This document shows, piece by piece, positions 23,312-31,609 of a stretch of 46,780 nt of DNA. This DNA comes from Kribbella catacumbae DSM 19601. GTDB lineage: Bacteria; Actinomycetota; Actinomycetes; Propionibacteriales; Kribbellaceae. Where the stretch lies: the NCBI RefSeq assembly GCF_000372465.1, contig NZ_AQUZ01000032.1, forward strand, positions 1-46,780, read 5' to 3'. A program made the position numbers and the translations under genes. Position 1 is the stretch's first letter. The number at the start of each line of letters is the position of its first letter. Below the pieces are notes generated by a model. It was not told where the DNA came from. It did not search any database and saw only the letters and a program-made list of their open reading frames with translations.

Positions 23312-24354
23312 CGTGCATCCGCCTTCTTCTTGACGACGAGGTTCACGATGGTGGCCAGCAGCAACATCACGCCGAGGAACGCCTTGAACCAGTCCGGGTT
23401 CCAGCCGGCGTACACGACGCCGAGCTGCACCATGCCGAAGATCAGCGCACCGACCGCGGCACCGACGACCGACCCGTACCCGCCGGTCAGCAGGCAACCG
23501 CCGACTACCGCCGCGATGATGTAGAGGAACTCCTTGCCGACGCCTTCACCTGACTGCACCACGCCGTTCTGGTTGAACAGAAGCTGCATACCGGTGAACC
23601 AGGCAAAAAACCCGACCGTCATGAACAGCCCGATCTTGACCTTCTTCACCGGTACGCCGACCGCCCGGGCGGCCGCCGCGTCCCCGCCGACGGCGAAGAT
23701 CCAGTTGCCGACCTTCGTCTTCAGCAGCACCCACGCGGCGAGGGCGACGAACAGGATCCACCACACGATGATGATCTTGACGGTAATCCCGCCGAGCTTG
23801 AACTCCGACGCGAATACCGCCTTCGCCGCGCTGAACCCGTCCATGTCGCTGATCGAGTTCGAGGCGACGGCTCCTGAGGTCAGCCGGGTTACGGCGATGT
23901 TCACGCCCTGCAGGATGAAGAACGTGCCGAGCGTCACCAGGAAGCTCGGCAGTCCGGTCCGCATCAGCAGCCAGCCGTTGAACAATCCGATCAGCAGCGC
24001 CAGCGCCAGCGACACGGCCATCCCGACCCAGACGTTCAGGCTGAACTGGTAGGCGACGATGCCGGCGGTCAGGCCCCCGGTCGTCACCGCCACACCAGCG
24101 GACAGGTCGAACTCGCCGCCGACCATCAACAGCGATACCGGGACGGCCATCACCCCGATGAGCGCAGCCCCGTAGAGGATCGTGCCGGTGTTGTTGATGT
24201 CGCGGAACGGTGCAGCGGAGATCAGGAAGAACACCAGGATCACCGCTGCGCCGACCAGCGACCCGATTTCCGGGCGGCTCAGCAGCCGGGCCCCGATCGA
24301 ACGCGTCGAGACGCGGTCGTCGACGCCTGTGGGTGTCGCGATCGTCGAAGCCAC
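23308..24354 (-). CDS. ABC transporter permease, CUT2 family (inositol/sugar uptake)
   Basis: A 348-residue permease with nine to ten predicted helices. Family blocks include PVSLLMVGGEFDLSAGV, LLIGLFNGWLLMRTGLPSFL and the EAA-like loop GGDAAAARAVGVPVKKVK. The GTG start at 24354 has GAGG seven bases upstream. It forms the membrane channel with the ATPase encoded by the next, overlapping gene. Location within the inositol operon points to inositol as substrate. Confidence 0.88.
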   Translation of the reverse strand: MASTIATPTGVDDRVSTRSIGARLLSRPEIGSLVGAAVILVFFLISAAPFRDINNTGTILYGAALIGVMAVPVSLLMVGGEFDLSAGVAVTTGGLTAGIVAYQFSLNVWVGMAVSLALALLIGLFNGWLLMRTGLPSFLVTLGTFFILQGVNIAVTRLTSGAVASNSISDMDGFSAAKAVFASEFKLGGITVKIIIVWWILFVALAAWVLLKTKVGNWIFAVGGDAAAARAVGVPVKKVKIGLFMTVGFFAWFTGMQLLFNQNGVVQSGEGVGKEFLYIIAAVVGGCLLTGGYGSVVGAAVGALIFGMVQLGVVYAGWNPDWFKAFLGVMLLLATIVNLVVKKKADAR

Positions 24355-24363
24355 GGCGATACC

Positions 24364-25365
24364 TCAGCGGGTCCCGGCCGTGGCGAACTTCTCCACCGCG
24401 TCGACGTTGGACTTCTCGACGAACGAAGGACCCGTCAACGTGGCCTCACCGCCGCCGATGGTGTTGCCATTGGTCTTGTAGAGCCAGACCGCGTCCACAG
24501 CGAGGTACCCCTGCAGGTACGGCTGCTGGTCGACGGCGAACTGCACGGTGCCGTCCTTGACCGCCTTCGCCATCTCCTTGCTCATGTCGAAGGTGGCGAC
24601 CTTGGCGGCTGAGCTGGCGTCCTTAGCTGCCGTCACCGCGGTCAACGTGATCCCCGCGTTCAGCCCGATCACGTAGTCGATCGCCTTGTCCTGCTGGAGT
24701 TTCGAGGTCACGGTCGCCTGCGTCCCCGGCTGGTCCGTGCCGTTGACGTTCAGGTTCTCGACGGCGCCGAACTTGTCCTTGATGCCCTGGCAGCGGGACT
24801 CGAGCCCGACGTTGCCCTGTTCGTGGATGACGCAGAGCACCTTCTTCGCACCCAGCGCCTTCACCTTGTCACCGACGGCCTGGCCCGCGATCCGCTCGTC
24901 CTGACCGAAGTACCCGATCGCGCCGGTCTGCCCCTGCTTGAAGACGTCGAGGCCGCCGTTCAGGATCGTGACCGGGATTCCGGCCGCGATCGCCTTCTTG
25001 ACGTTCGGCAGCATCGCGTCGGGCTTGCTCAGGGTGACCGCGATGCCGTCCACCTTCGAGTCGATCGCCGTCTGCACGAGGTTCGCCTGCGCTGCCCCGT
25101 CCGGATCGGAGGAGTACTGCAGCTCGACGTTGTCCTTCTGGGCGGCGGCTTCCGCGCCCCGGCGGACGATGTCCCAGAAGGTGTCACCCGGGCCCGAGTG
25201 CGTGATCATCGCAACCTTGATGCGCGGAGTGTTCGCGACATTGCCCGAGCCGGAACCGCTCTGCTGCTCTTCCTTCTTACCGCCCGAGGAACTACAAGCA
25301 CCCAGTGCCGCGACCAGCACGAGCGCCGCCCCCGTGGCCACCGCCTTCTTCTGCCACCGAACCAT
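24364..25365 (-). CDS. Sugar/inositol ABC transporter substrate-binding lipoprotein
   Basis: A 333-residue exported lipoprotein. Its signal peptide ends in the lipobox LGAC with Cys24, then a Ser/Gly/Glu-rich linker and a two-lobed periplasmic-binding fold of the ribose-binding type (KVAMITHSGPGDTFWDIVRR, and GIAVTLSKPDAMLPNVKKAI). It captures the substrate for the downstream permease and ATPase, 9 bp away. An intercistronic hairpin region precedes it, a common way to raise the amount of binding protein relative to other operon products. Confidence 0.9.
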   Translation of the reverse strand: MVRWQKKAVATGAALVLVAALGACSSSGGKKEEQQSGSGSGNVANTPRIKVAMITHSGPGDTFWDIVRRGAEAAAQKDNVELQYSSDPDGAAQANLVQTAIDSKVDGIAVTLSKPDAMLPNVKKAIAAGIPVTILNGGLDVFKQGQTGAIGYFGQDERIAGQAVGDKVKALGAKKVLCVIHEQGNVGLESRCQGIKDKFGAVENLNVNGTDQPGTQATVTSKLQQDKAIDYVIGLNAGITLTAVTAAKDASSAAKVATFDMSKEMAKAVKDGTVQFAVDQQPYLQGYLAVDAVWLYKTNGNTIGGGEATLTGPSFVEKSNVDAVEKFATAGTR

Positions 25366-25398
25366 GACTACAACCAGCCTTTCAGACGTTTCCGCGGT

Positions 25399-25444
25399 AA
25401 CGCCGCGGCGTTTGGGTGTGACCAGAGAGGAATACTCTGCTGGT
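25399..25444 (-). promoter_or_regulatory. Intercistronic hairpins before the binding-protein gene
   Basis: AACGCCGCGGCGTT at 25399-25412 is a perfect palindrome. At 25421-25444 ACCAGAGAG pairs with CTCTGCTGGT (one bulged base) around GAATA. The two structures fill the 81-base gap after the TIM-barrel gene. They may stabilise the downstream message, act as an attenuator or be a regulator site. Confidence 0.5.
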
Positions 25445-25446
25445 CG

Positions 25447-26340
25447 TCAAACGGTTACACCACCCCCGTGGCTCTTCAGGTACGCCAGCGTCCGCTCCGC
25501 GATCGGCAGCGGGACATCGGGTGGGCACGGATACATATCCTGCTCCACGATCGCGAACAGGTCCGCGTCCAGGGCGGCCAGCGCGTCGAGCACCGGCGGC
25601 AACTCGGGCACGCCGAGCGGCGGCTCGCACATCACGCCACGCCGGACCGCCTCGTCGAAGCCGACGCCGTCGGCCTCCACCTGCGCCAGCACCACGGGAT
25701 CGACCTGCTTCAGGTGCACATAGCCGATCCGTTCGGGGTACTTCCGGATCAGCTCGAGATTGTCGCCGCCGCAGTAGCTGATGTGGCCGGTGTCCAGGCA
25801 GAGGTTGACGTGCTCCCCATCGGTCTCGGCGAGGAAGCGCTCGACCGTCTCCTGACTGTCCACATGCCCGTCCGCGTGCGGGTGGTACTGCGTCTTCAGC
25901 CCGTACTCCGCGGCGATCCGCCGGCCCAGCTCGGTCACCTGCCGGCCGTGCCGCGCCTGGCCCTCGTGATCCAGCCGCGGCTCGACGACCTCACCGTTCG
26001 AACCCCGCCACATCGACGGGATGACGACCAGATGCCGGGCGCCCATCGCCGCGGCCAGCTCGGCAGCGGCCGAAACATCGCTCCAGGTCGACTCCCACGA
26101 GTCGGGGCGATGCAGGTGCTCGAAGATCGTGCCGGCCGTCACCGCGAGGCCGCGCTTGTCCAGCTCTTCCTTCAGCTGCGTGGGATCCGTGGGCAGATAC
26201 CCGTACGGGCCGAGCTCGATCCGGGTGTAGCCGGCTGCGGCGACCTCGTCGAGGAACCGCTGCCAAGGCGTCTGCTGCTCGTCGTTCGCGAACCAGACGC
26301 CCCAGGAGTCGGGCGCGCTGCCAATGGTGACGCTAGCCAC
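25447..26340 (-). CDS. TIM-barrel sugar isomerase/epimerase family protein (inositol operon)
   Basis: A 297-residue protein of the xylose-isomerase-like TIM barrel family. Metal and active-site regions are visible in QYHPHADGHVDSQETVERFL, LCLDTGHISYCGGD and YVHLKQVDP, ending with an EQD motif. The GTG start at 26340 has AAGGAGA six bases upstream and overlaps the iolD stop by 8 bp. Family members in inositol loci include inosose dehydratase (IolE), IolI isomerase and IolH. A second homologue at 31609-32490 looks closer to IolE, so this one may be an inosose isomerase. Confidence 0.78.
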   Translation of the reverse strand: MASVTIGSAPDSWGVWFANDEQQTPWQRFLDEVAAAGYTRIELGPYGYLPTDPTQLKEELDKRGLAVTAGTIFEHLHRPDSWESTWSDVSAAAELAAAMGARHLVVIPSMWRGSNGEVVEPRLDHEGQARHGRQVTELGRRIAAEYGLKTQYHPHADGHVDSQETVERFLAETDGEHVNLCLDTGHISYCGGDNLELIRKYPERIGYVHLKQVDPVVLAQVEADGVGFDEAVRRGVMCEPPLGVPELPPVLDALAALDADLFAIVEQDMYPCPPDVPLPIAERTLAYLKSHGGGVTV

Positions 26341-28252
26341 GGCTGTCTCCTTCGACTGGTGCCAGGTACGGCCGTTGCGCCTTCTTGGATTCCTCGTACG
26401 CCGCCGATGCCGTGCGCGTCGACTCCAGGTCGGACACCTGGCTGACCGGCACGTCCCACCACGACTCGCTGTCCGGCGCACCGATCAGCGGATCGGTCTT
26501 CACGTGGATCGCGATCGGCCCGTCGGCGGCCTTCGCAGTACCGATCGCCTTCTCCAGCTCGGCGCGGCTATTCACGTCGAGCACCTCGACACCGAGGCTG
26601 CGCACGTTGGCCGCCAGGTCGACCGGCAGGTAGTCCCCATCGAGTCGCCCGTCCCCGCCGCGCCGCCGGTACGCCGTACCGAAGCGCTGGGAGCCGAGGG
26701 ATTCGGACAGGGCCCCGATCGAGGCGAAGCCGTGGTTCTGCACCAGGACGACGATGATCTTGACGTTCTCCTGCACGGCGGTGACGAGCTCGCTCGACAT
26801 CATCAGGTACGACCCGTCGCCGACCAGGACGAAGACGTCGCGCTCGGGTGCGCCGAGGCGGACGCCCAGCCCGCCGGCGATCTCATAACCCATGCAGGAG
26901 TAGCCATATTCGACGTGGTATCCCTTCGGATCGCGGGTCCGCCAGAGTTTGTGCAGGTCGCCCGGCATCGAACCGGCCGCACAAACCACCACATCAGACG
27001 CCGCCGACAATTCGTTGACGGCACCCAGAACCTCGCCCTGGGTGAGCAGCCCTTCGGCCAGCTTCCCGGTCACCTCTGTGGATGGGTTGTAGGTGTTATC
27101 CACAATCGCGTCCCACCGGGTTGCGAGCTCGGCGGTCAATGTTCTGTACTGGTTCTGCACAGACCAATCGCCTACCGCAGACGCCAAGGAAACAAGGGCT
27201 TCCCGGGCATCTGCGACGACAGGGAGACCAGCATGCTTGCCACCGTCGAAGCGCGCCACGTTGATGTTGACGAACCGCACGTCCGGGTTCTGGAAGGCCG
27301 TCCGCGACGCCGTCGTGAAGTCGGCGTAGCGGGTGCCGATACCGATCACCAGGTCGGCCTCGCGGGCCAGCGCGTTCGCGGCCGTCGTGCCCGTGGACCC
27401 GACCGCGCCGACCGACTGCGGGTGGTCGTAGCGCAGAGATCCCTTGCCTGCTTGACTTTCCGCGACCGGGATACCTGTCTGCTCAGCGAACTCGCGCAGC
27501 GCGTCCTGGGCTTGCGAGTAGGCCACACCGCCGCCGGCGACGATCAGCGGACGCTGCGAAGATCTGATGAGTTCTACCGCTTTGTCGACAATAGATGCCT
27601 CGGGCAACGGACGCGCGACGTACCAGGTGCGCTCGGCGAACAGGTCCTCGGGCCAGTCGAAGGCTTCGGCCTGCACATCTTGCGGCAGGGCGATGGTGAC
27701 CGCGCCGGTCTCCACCGGGTCGGTCAGCACGCGCATCGCGTTCAGCAGGGCCGAGGGCAGCTGCTCGGGGCGCCAGATCCGGTCGAAGTACTTCGAGACC
27801 GGGCGGAAGGCGTCGTTCACGGAGATGTCGCCGGCGGTCGTGCTTTCCAGTTCCTGCAGCACCGGCGTCGCCACCCTGGTGCTGAACACGTCAGAAGGAA
27901 GGAGAAGAACAGGTAGCCGGTTGACCGTCGCCAGGGCCGCGCCGGTGATCATGTTGGTCGAACCGGGGCCGACGCTCGCCGTGCAGGCGTAGGTCTGCAG
28001 GCGGTCACGGGTCCGGGCGAAGGCGGAGGCGCTGTGCACCATCGCCTGCTCGTTGCGGGCGAGGATGTACGGCAACGCCTCGGGGTCCTCGAGCTCGGAC
28101 TGCAGCAACGCCTGGCCGATGCCGGCCACGTTGCCGTGCCCGAAGATGCCGAAGCATCCCGCGAACAGTTTCTGCCGCTGCCCGTCGCGCTCGGAGTACT
28201 GAACGCCCAGGAATCGCACCAACGCCTGCGCGACCGTGAGACGCACCGTCAT
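26333..28252 (-). CDS. iolD: 3D-(3,5/4)-trihydroxycyclohexane-1,2-dione acylhydrolase
   Basis: A 639-residue ThDP-dependent enzyme that opens the inositol-derived ring to 5-deoxy-glucuronate. Domain order: pyrimidine-binding N-terminal domain (about 1-190, GCFGIFGHGNVAGIGQAL), central domain (about 215-360) and ThDP-binding domain with GDGSYLMMSSELVTAV near residue 478 and the Asn of VQNHGFASIG. The ATG at 28252 has GGAGGAG four to five bases upstream. An 84-codon open frame fills the gap to iolB and ends on this start codon. Confidence 0.92.
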   Translation of the reverse strand: MTVRLTVAQALVRFLGVQYSERDGQRQKLFAGCFGIFGHGNVAGIGQALLQSELEDPEALPYILARNEQAMVHSASAFARTRDRLQTYACTASVGPGSTNMITGAALATVNRLPVLLLPSDVFSTRVATPVLQELESTTAGDISVNDAFRPVSKYFDRIWRPEQLPSALLNAMRVLTDPVETGAVTIALPQDVQAEAFDWPEDLFAERTWYVARPLPEASIVDKAVELIRSSQRPLIVAGGGVAYSQAQDALREFAEQTGIPVAESQAGKGSLRYDHPQSVGAVGSTGTTAANALAREADLVIGIGTRYADFTTASRTAFQNPDVRFVNINVARFDGGKHAGLPVVADAREALVSLASAVGDWSVQNQYRTLTAELATRWDAIVDNTYNPSTEVTGKLAEGLLTQGEVLGAVNELSAASDVVVCAAGSMPGDLHKLWRTRDPKGYHVEYGYSCMGYEIAGGLGVRLGAPERDVFVLVGDGSYLMMSSELVTAVQENVKIIVVLVQNHGFASIGALSESLGSQRFGTAYRRRGGDGRLDGDYLPVDLAANVRSLGVEVLDVNSRAELEKAIGTAKAADGPIAIHVKTDPLIGAPDSESWWDVPVSQVSDLESTRTASAAYEESKKAQRPYLAPVEGDSRG

Positions 28253-28503
28253 AGCTCTCCTCCAAAACCCATCGTCATCCCGTCAACCATCCCGCACCCG
28301 ACAGCCCCACCCGAAGCCATCCCCCTTGCCCCGAGCCCATTCCCAGTCACCGCCGTGACACCGGCCCCACACCCGACCCACGCCGTTGGACCGACACCGC
28401 GTCCAGACCTCGTGGTCGCCTCGGCGCCGCACTCAGTCCCCGTCGTTGCGACGGATCTACGTCCAGCCAGCGCCGTTGCGCCGGAGCTACCCGCGGCTTT
28501 CAT
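28249..28503 (-). CDS. 84-codon bridging ORF between iolB and iolD
   Basis: An open frame starting with ATG at 28503, overlapping the iolB stop (ATGA), and ending with TGA that overlaps the iolD ATG (again ATGA). The product would be a Gly/Ala/Thr-rich 84-residue peptide (MKAAGSSGATALAGRRS at the start) with several Cys and no recognised domain. GGGAAG precedes its ATG. It may be a real small protein or merely a read-through frame that keeps ribosomes coupled across the 247-bp gap. Composition alone cannot decide. Confidence 0.4.
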   Translation of the reverse strand: MKAAGSSGATALAGRRSVATTGTECGAEATTRSGRGVGPTAWVGCGAGVTAVTGNGLGARGMASGGAVGCGMVDGMTMGFGGEL

Positions 28504-29390
28504 TGGTTCTTCCCGAAGGGGAGGCGGGGGTCGATCTGTTCGGCCTTCCACAGCTCGCGGACCCAGCCGTGCTGTGGGTCGTCGCTGATCAGCCACTCCC
28601 GCTCCGTACCGGGGCCGGCCATCACGTTCAGGTAGTACATGTCATAACCAGGAGGCGCCATCGCCGGACCATGCCAACCGTGTGGCACCAGGACCAGATC
28701 CCCACTGCGCACTTCAGCCAGTACGTCGATGGGGCGGTCGTCGGTGCCGTAGACCCGCTGGTAACCGATCGGGTCGTTGCCCTTGACAACCTCAGGGGCG
28801 GCGTCGGAGAGCCGCAGCTCGAAGTAGTAGATCTCCTCGAGCTCACTCTCCTTGCCAGGCTTGTGCTCGTCGTGCTTGTGCGGCGGGTACGACGACCAGT
28901 TCCCCGCCGGGGTGAGCACCTCGCAGGCGATGATCGAGTCGGCCTCGAGCACCGCGGGCGTACCGAAGTTGCGCACCTGCCGGGAGGCGACACCCGCGCC
29001 ACGTAGCTCGGTCTCGACCTGCTCGACACCGATCCGCCGGAACGGGTAGTCCGATGCCGCACGAGCGTGTGGGAAGGCGATTCGGGCACCGCCCGCGCTG
29101 ACGACGGCCATGGTGGAGCCGCGCGGCACGTAGGCGAGGTCGGTCGCGCCGGAGAACACATCCGCGCGCCCAGCCAGTGGCACGGTCTCACCGTCGACGA
29201 TCACCTCGGCCGACCCCGACAACGGCAGCACGAGCCATTCGGAGTCACCCGTGTCGATCTCGACGGACTGCCCCGGCTGCAACGTGGCGACGTACAAACC
29301 GGTGTGCTCCCAGCCCTCCTCCCCCGGGCTCACCGCCACGTCAAACCCATCCCGCGCCGTAGACCCCGCACCCCGAAACCACTCAGTCAT
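28500..29390 (-). CDS. iolB: 5-deoxy-glucuronate isomerase
   Basis: A 296-residue bicupin enzyme converting 5-deoxy-glucuronate to 5-dehydro-2-deoxy-gluconate. The metal-binding motif is clear in SSYPPHKHDEHKPG with ELEEIYYFEL, and a second His pair lies in VLVPHGWHGPAM. Both are family landmarks, as is the C-terminal WLISDDPQHGW. GGAGG lies six bases before the ATG. The start overlaps the stop of a 17-codon frame that bridges from the aldolase gene. Confidence 0.93.
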   Translation of the reverse strand: MTEWFRGAGSTARDGFDVAVSPGEEGWEHTGLYVATLQPGQSVEIDTGDSEWLVLPLSGSAEVIVDGETVPLAGRADVFSGATDLAYVPRGSTMAVVSAGGARIAFPHARAASDYPFRRIGVEQVETELRGAGVASRQVRNFGTPAVLEADSIIACEVLTPAGNWSSYPPHKHDEHKPGKESELEEIYYFELRLSDAAPEVVKGNDPIGYQRVYGTDDRPIDVLAEVRSGDLVLVPHGWHGPAMAPPGYDMYYLNVMAGPGTEREWLISDDPQHGWVRELWKAEQIDPRLPFGKNQ

Positions 29391-29440
29391 GCGACACCTC
29401 CGTCGGCACCGGCTGCTGGCTGGAGCTCGTCCGGGGTCAT
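29387..29440 (-). CDS. 17-codon bridging ORF between aldolase gene and iolB
   Basis: MTPDELQPAAGADGGVA: the ATG at 29440 overlaps the aldolase stop (ATGA) and the TGA overlaps the iolB start (ATGA). Its 3' end GACGGAGGTGTCGCATGA closely resembles the aldolase 3' end CACGGAGGCGCCGCATGA, suggesting a duplicated stop/start junction. GGAGG precedes both starts. Translation is unproven. Confidence 0.35.
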   Translation of the reverse strand: MTPDELQPAAGADGGVA

Positions 29441-30522
29441 GCGGCGCCTCCGTGGACGAGGGTGGCGGCTTGGTCTACGGCGGCGGATACGTTGCCGTCG
29501 GGTGGGAAGAGGAGGGCTCGGCCTACGACCAGGCCGCGGACCGAGGGGAGGCTCAGGGCCTTGCCCCAGGAGGCGTAGGTCTCCTCGGGGGCGACGGTTG
29601 GGTCGCCCCCGAGCAGCAAGGTCGGCAAGGTGGTTGCGTCCATTACCCGAGCCAGGTCGTCGACGACCGGCAGCTTGAGCCAGGTGTAGGCGCTGGTGGC
29701 GCCGAGGCCGGAGGCGATGTGTACTGACTTGATGACCGAGTCCGGGTCGAGCAGGTTCGTCACGCGTCCGTCGCGGCGGACCGACCAGAAGGGCTCGACC
29801 ATCGCCATCAGTTTGCGTTCGGCCAGTTCGGTCACCGCCTGGGCGCTGCTCTCCAGCGTCGCCACCGTGCCGGGATCGTCGAGGCAGATCCTGGTCAGCA
29901 TCTTGCCGCCGTCCAGCCTGCGCCCGGCGATGTCATCCGCCGTACCGTAAGCCGTGAACCGGTCGTCCAGTTCGAACGACGCGCCTTGCAGCCCGCCCCG
30001 GTTCATCGAGCCGATGACGACCTTGCCTTCGAGCGCACCGAGCAGCAGCAGGTCTTCGAGTACGTCGGGAGTCGCGAGTACGCCGTCGACGCCCGGGCGG
30101 CGGAGCGCAGTACAGAGCCGGTCGATCAGCCCCGCCCGGCTCGCCATCGCCATCCGGTCGTCCCGGACACCGAGGGCACCGCGCGCTGGGTGATCGGCGG
30201 CGACGATCAGCAGCCGGCCGTCTTCGCCGACCAGTTCGCGCCGACGCCTCCCCTGCCAGGCCTCGGCGATCCGCTCGGGATACCGCACCCTGATCTCAGT
30301 CGGATTCACATCAACCCCCAACTCAGCCCCACCCACCCCAGCTCCACCAGACACGGTTCCACCCATCCCGGTTCCCTGCCCGGCTCCACCCGGCACGGTT
30401 CCACCCATCCCCGTTCCCTGCCCGGCTCCACCCGGCACGGTTCCACCAGGTCCGGCTCCAGCCGGCACTACTCCGCCCGACCCGGATCCGGGGCCTCGGA
30501 GGTTGTTTCCGGCGGTGCTCAT
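29437..30522 (-). CDS. Cgl0158-like (beta/alpha)8-barrel aldolase of the inositol operon
   Basis: A 361-residue protein. From about residue 70 it is a DeoC/LacD-like barrel (LIVAADHPARGALGVRDD, then KVVIGSMNRGGLQGASFELD and ICLDDPGTVATLESSA). It resembles the Corynebacterium Cgl0158 family, which sits next to iolC there, and is the best candidate for cleaving 2-deoxy-5-keto-gluconate-6-phosphate to DHAP and malonate semialdehyde (the IolJ step). The first 65 residues are a Gly/Pro/Thr low-complexity stretch from a 42-bp tandem repeat, absent from normal aldolases. The coupled ATGA start and GGGGGAG favour the long form, but a later start is possible. Confidence 0.82.
   Translation of the reverse strand: MSTAGNNLRGPGSGSGGVVPAGAGPGGTVPGGAGQGTGMGGTVPGGAGQGTGMGGTVSGGAGVGGAELGVDVNPTEIRVRYPERIAEAWQGRRRRELVGEDGRLLIVAADHPARGALGVRDDRMAMASRAGLIDRLCTALRRPGVDGVLATPDVLEDLLLLGALEGKVVIGSMNRGGLQGASFELDDRFTAYGTADDIAGRRLDGGKMLTRICLDDPGTVATLESSAQAVTELAERKLMAMVEPFWSVRRDGRVTNLLDPDSVIKSVHIASGLGATSAYTWLKLPVVDDLARVMDATTLPTLLLGGDPTVAPEETYASWGKALSLPSVRGLVVGRALLFPPDGNVSAAVDQAATLVHGGAA
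30353..30450. repeat. 42-bp tandem repeat in the aldolase 5' end
   Basis: Two full units (30353-30394 and 30395-30436) starting ACGGTTCCACCCATCC and a partial third. They encode GGAGQGTGMGGTVP-type peptides. The unit length is a multiple of three, so length changes would keep the aldolase frame. Confidence 0.85.
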
Positions 30523-30671
30523 GCGGACTCCCCCAGGTCAGACCCAAGCAACGCGGTGCCATGTGGCAGTGCGGTCGGGATGGTGGTGGAGCAGCAGCGC
30601 CGTGAAGCCGCAGGCCAGGCCGGCAGTAGCCGGCAGGTGTGGGACAGCGGGTTGCTTCCGATGGCGGTCAT
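30519..30671 (-). CDS. 50-codon bridging ORF between iolC and aldolase gene
   Basis: The ATG at 30671 overlaps the iolC stop (ATGA) and the TGA at 30519-30521 overlaps the aldolase ATG (ATGA). The start (MTAIGSNPL) resembles the aldolase start (MSTAGNNLR). The end CCTGGGGGAGTCCGCATGA matches the iolC end CCTGGAGCAGTCCGCATGA at 17 of 19 bases. That is the pattern left by tandem duplication of the iolC/aldolase junction. A functional peptide is possible but not indicated; coupling is the simpler role. Confidence 0.4.
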   Translation of the reverse strand: MTAIGSNPLSHTCRLLPAWPAASRRCCSTTIPTALPHGTALLGSDLGESA

Positions 30672-31609
30672 GCGGACTGCTCCAGGAGGGCCAGGACCTC
30701 GGACTCGGTGGGCATTGCGGTCGAGCATTCGAGGCGGGAGGCGACGATTGCGCCTGCGATGTTCGCGAAGCGGATCACCTTTTCCAAGGGCCAGCCTGCC
30801 AGCAGGCCGTGGCACAAGGCGCCACCGAAGCCATCGCCGGCACCGAGGCCGTTGACCACCTCGACCGGGAACGGCGGCACCTCGACTCGTTCGTCGCGGG
30901 TTCGTGCCAGCGTTCCCTTCGGGCCCTGCTTCACGACAGCCAGGTCCAGCCCGCGGTCGAGCAGCGCCTGGGCGGCCTTGTCCGGGTCGGTCTCGCCGAC
31001 CGCGACCTCACACTCCTCGCGGTTGCCCACAGCAACAGTGCAGTGCTGGAGCGCGCGGTTGACCTGCTCGTGCGCCTCGCTCGGATCCGCCCAGAACATC
31101 GGCCGGTAGTCCAGGTCGAGCACGGTCAGCGGGCGTCGCTCCCGCGCTTCCCAGGCGGTGAAGTGCGCGGTCCGGCTCGGCTCGGCCGACAACCCGGTCA
31201 CCGTCGACCAGTAGATCGAGGCGTCCTTGATCGCGTCCAGGTCGAGCTCGGACGGGTTGATCACCAGGTCCGGCGCCTTCGGGAACCGGTAGAAGTACAG
31301 CGGGAAGTTGTCCGGCGGGAAGATCTCGCAGAACGTGATCGGCGTCGGCAGGCCTTCGACCGGCGTCACGAACCGATCGTCGACGCCGAGTTCCAGCAAC
31401 GTCCGGTGGATGAAGGTGCCGAACGGGTCGTTGCCGGTCCGGCTGATCACCGCCGACTTCCGCCCATGCTTGGCGGCCGCGACAGCGACGTTGGTCGCAC
31501 TTCCGCCGAGGAACTTGCCGAAGCTCTCGACGTCCTCGAGGCGCGTCCCGGTCTGCAACGGATAGAGGTCGACCCCGATCCGCCCGATGGTGAGTACGTC
31601 GTCAGCCAT
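30668..31609 (-). CDS. iolC: 5-dehydro-2-deoxygluconokinase
   Basis: A 313-residue PfkB-family sugar kinase that phosphorylates 2-deoxy-5-keto-gluconate. The N-terminal family motif is FGKFLGGSATNVAVAAAKHG. The C-terminal signature VVNGLGAGDGFGGALCHGLL includes the catalytic Asp of GAGD and the anion hole. TIGRIGVDLYPLQTG is typical of the IolC branch. Its start shares one base with the stop of the upstream iolE-like gene (TGATG). Confidence 0.92.
   Translation of the reverse strand: MADDVLTIGRIGVDLYPLQTGTRLEDVESFGKFLGGSATNVAVAAAKHGRKSAVISRTGNDPFGTFIHRTLLELGVDDRFVTPVEGLPTPITFCEIFPPDNFPLYFYRFPKAPDLVINPSELDLDAIKDASIYWSTVTGLSAEPSRTAHFTAWEARERRPLTVLDLDYRPMFWADPSEAHEQVNRALQHCTVAVGNREECEVAVGETDPDKAAQALLDRGLDLAVVKQGPKGTLARTRDERVEVPPFPVEVVNGLGAGDGFGGALCHGLLAGWPLEKVIRFANIAGAIVASRLECSTAMPTESEVLALLEQSA

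Noticed and set aside
24823..27916. Long plus-strand frames opposite the binding protein, TIM-barrel and iolD genes
   Set aside because: Antisense shadows of well-supported genes, with no ribosome sites or domains.
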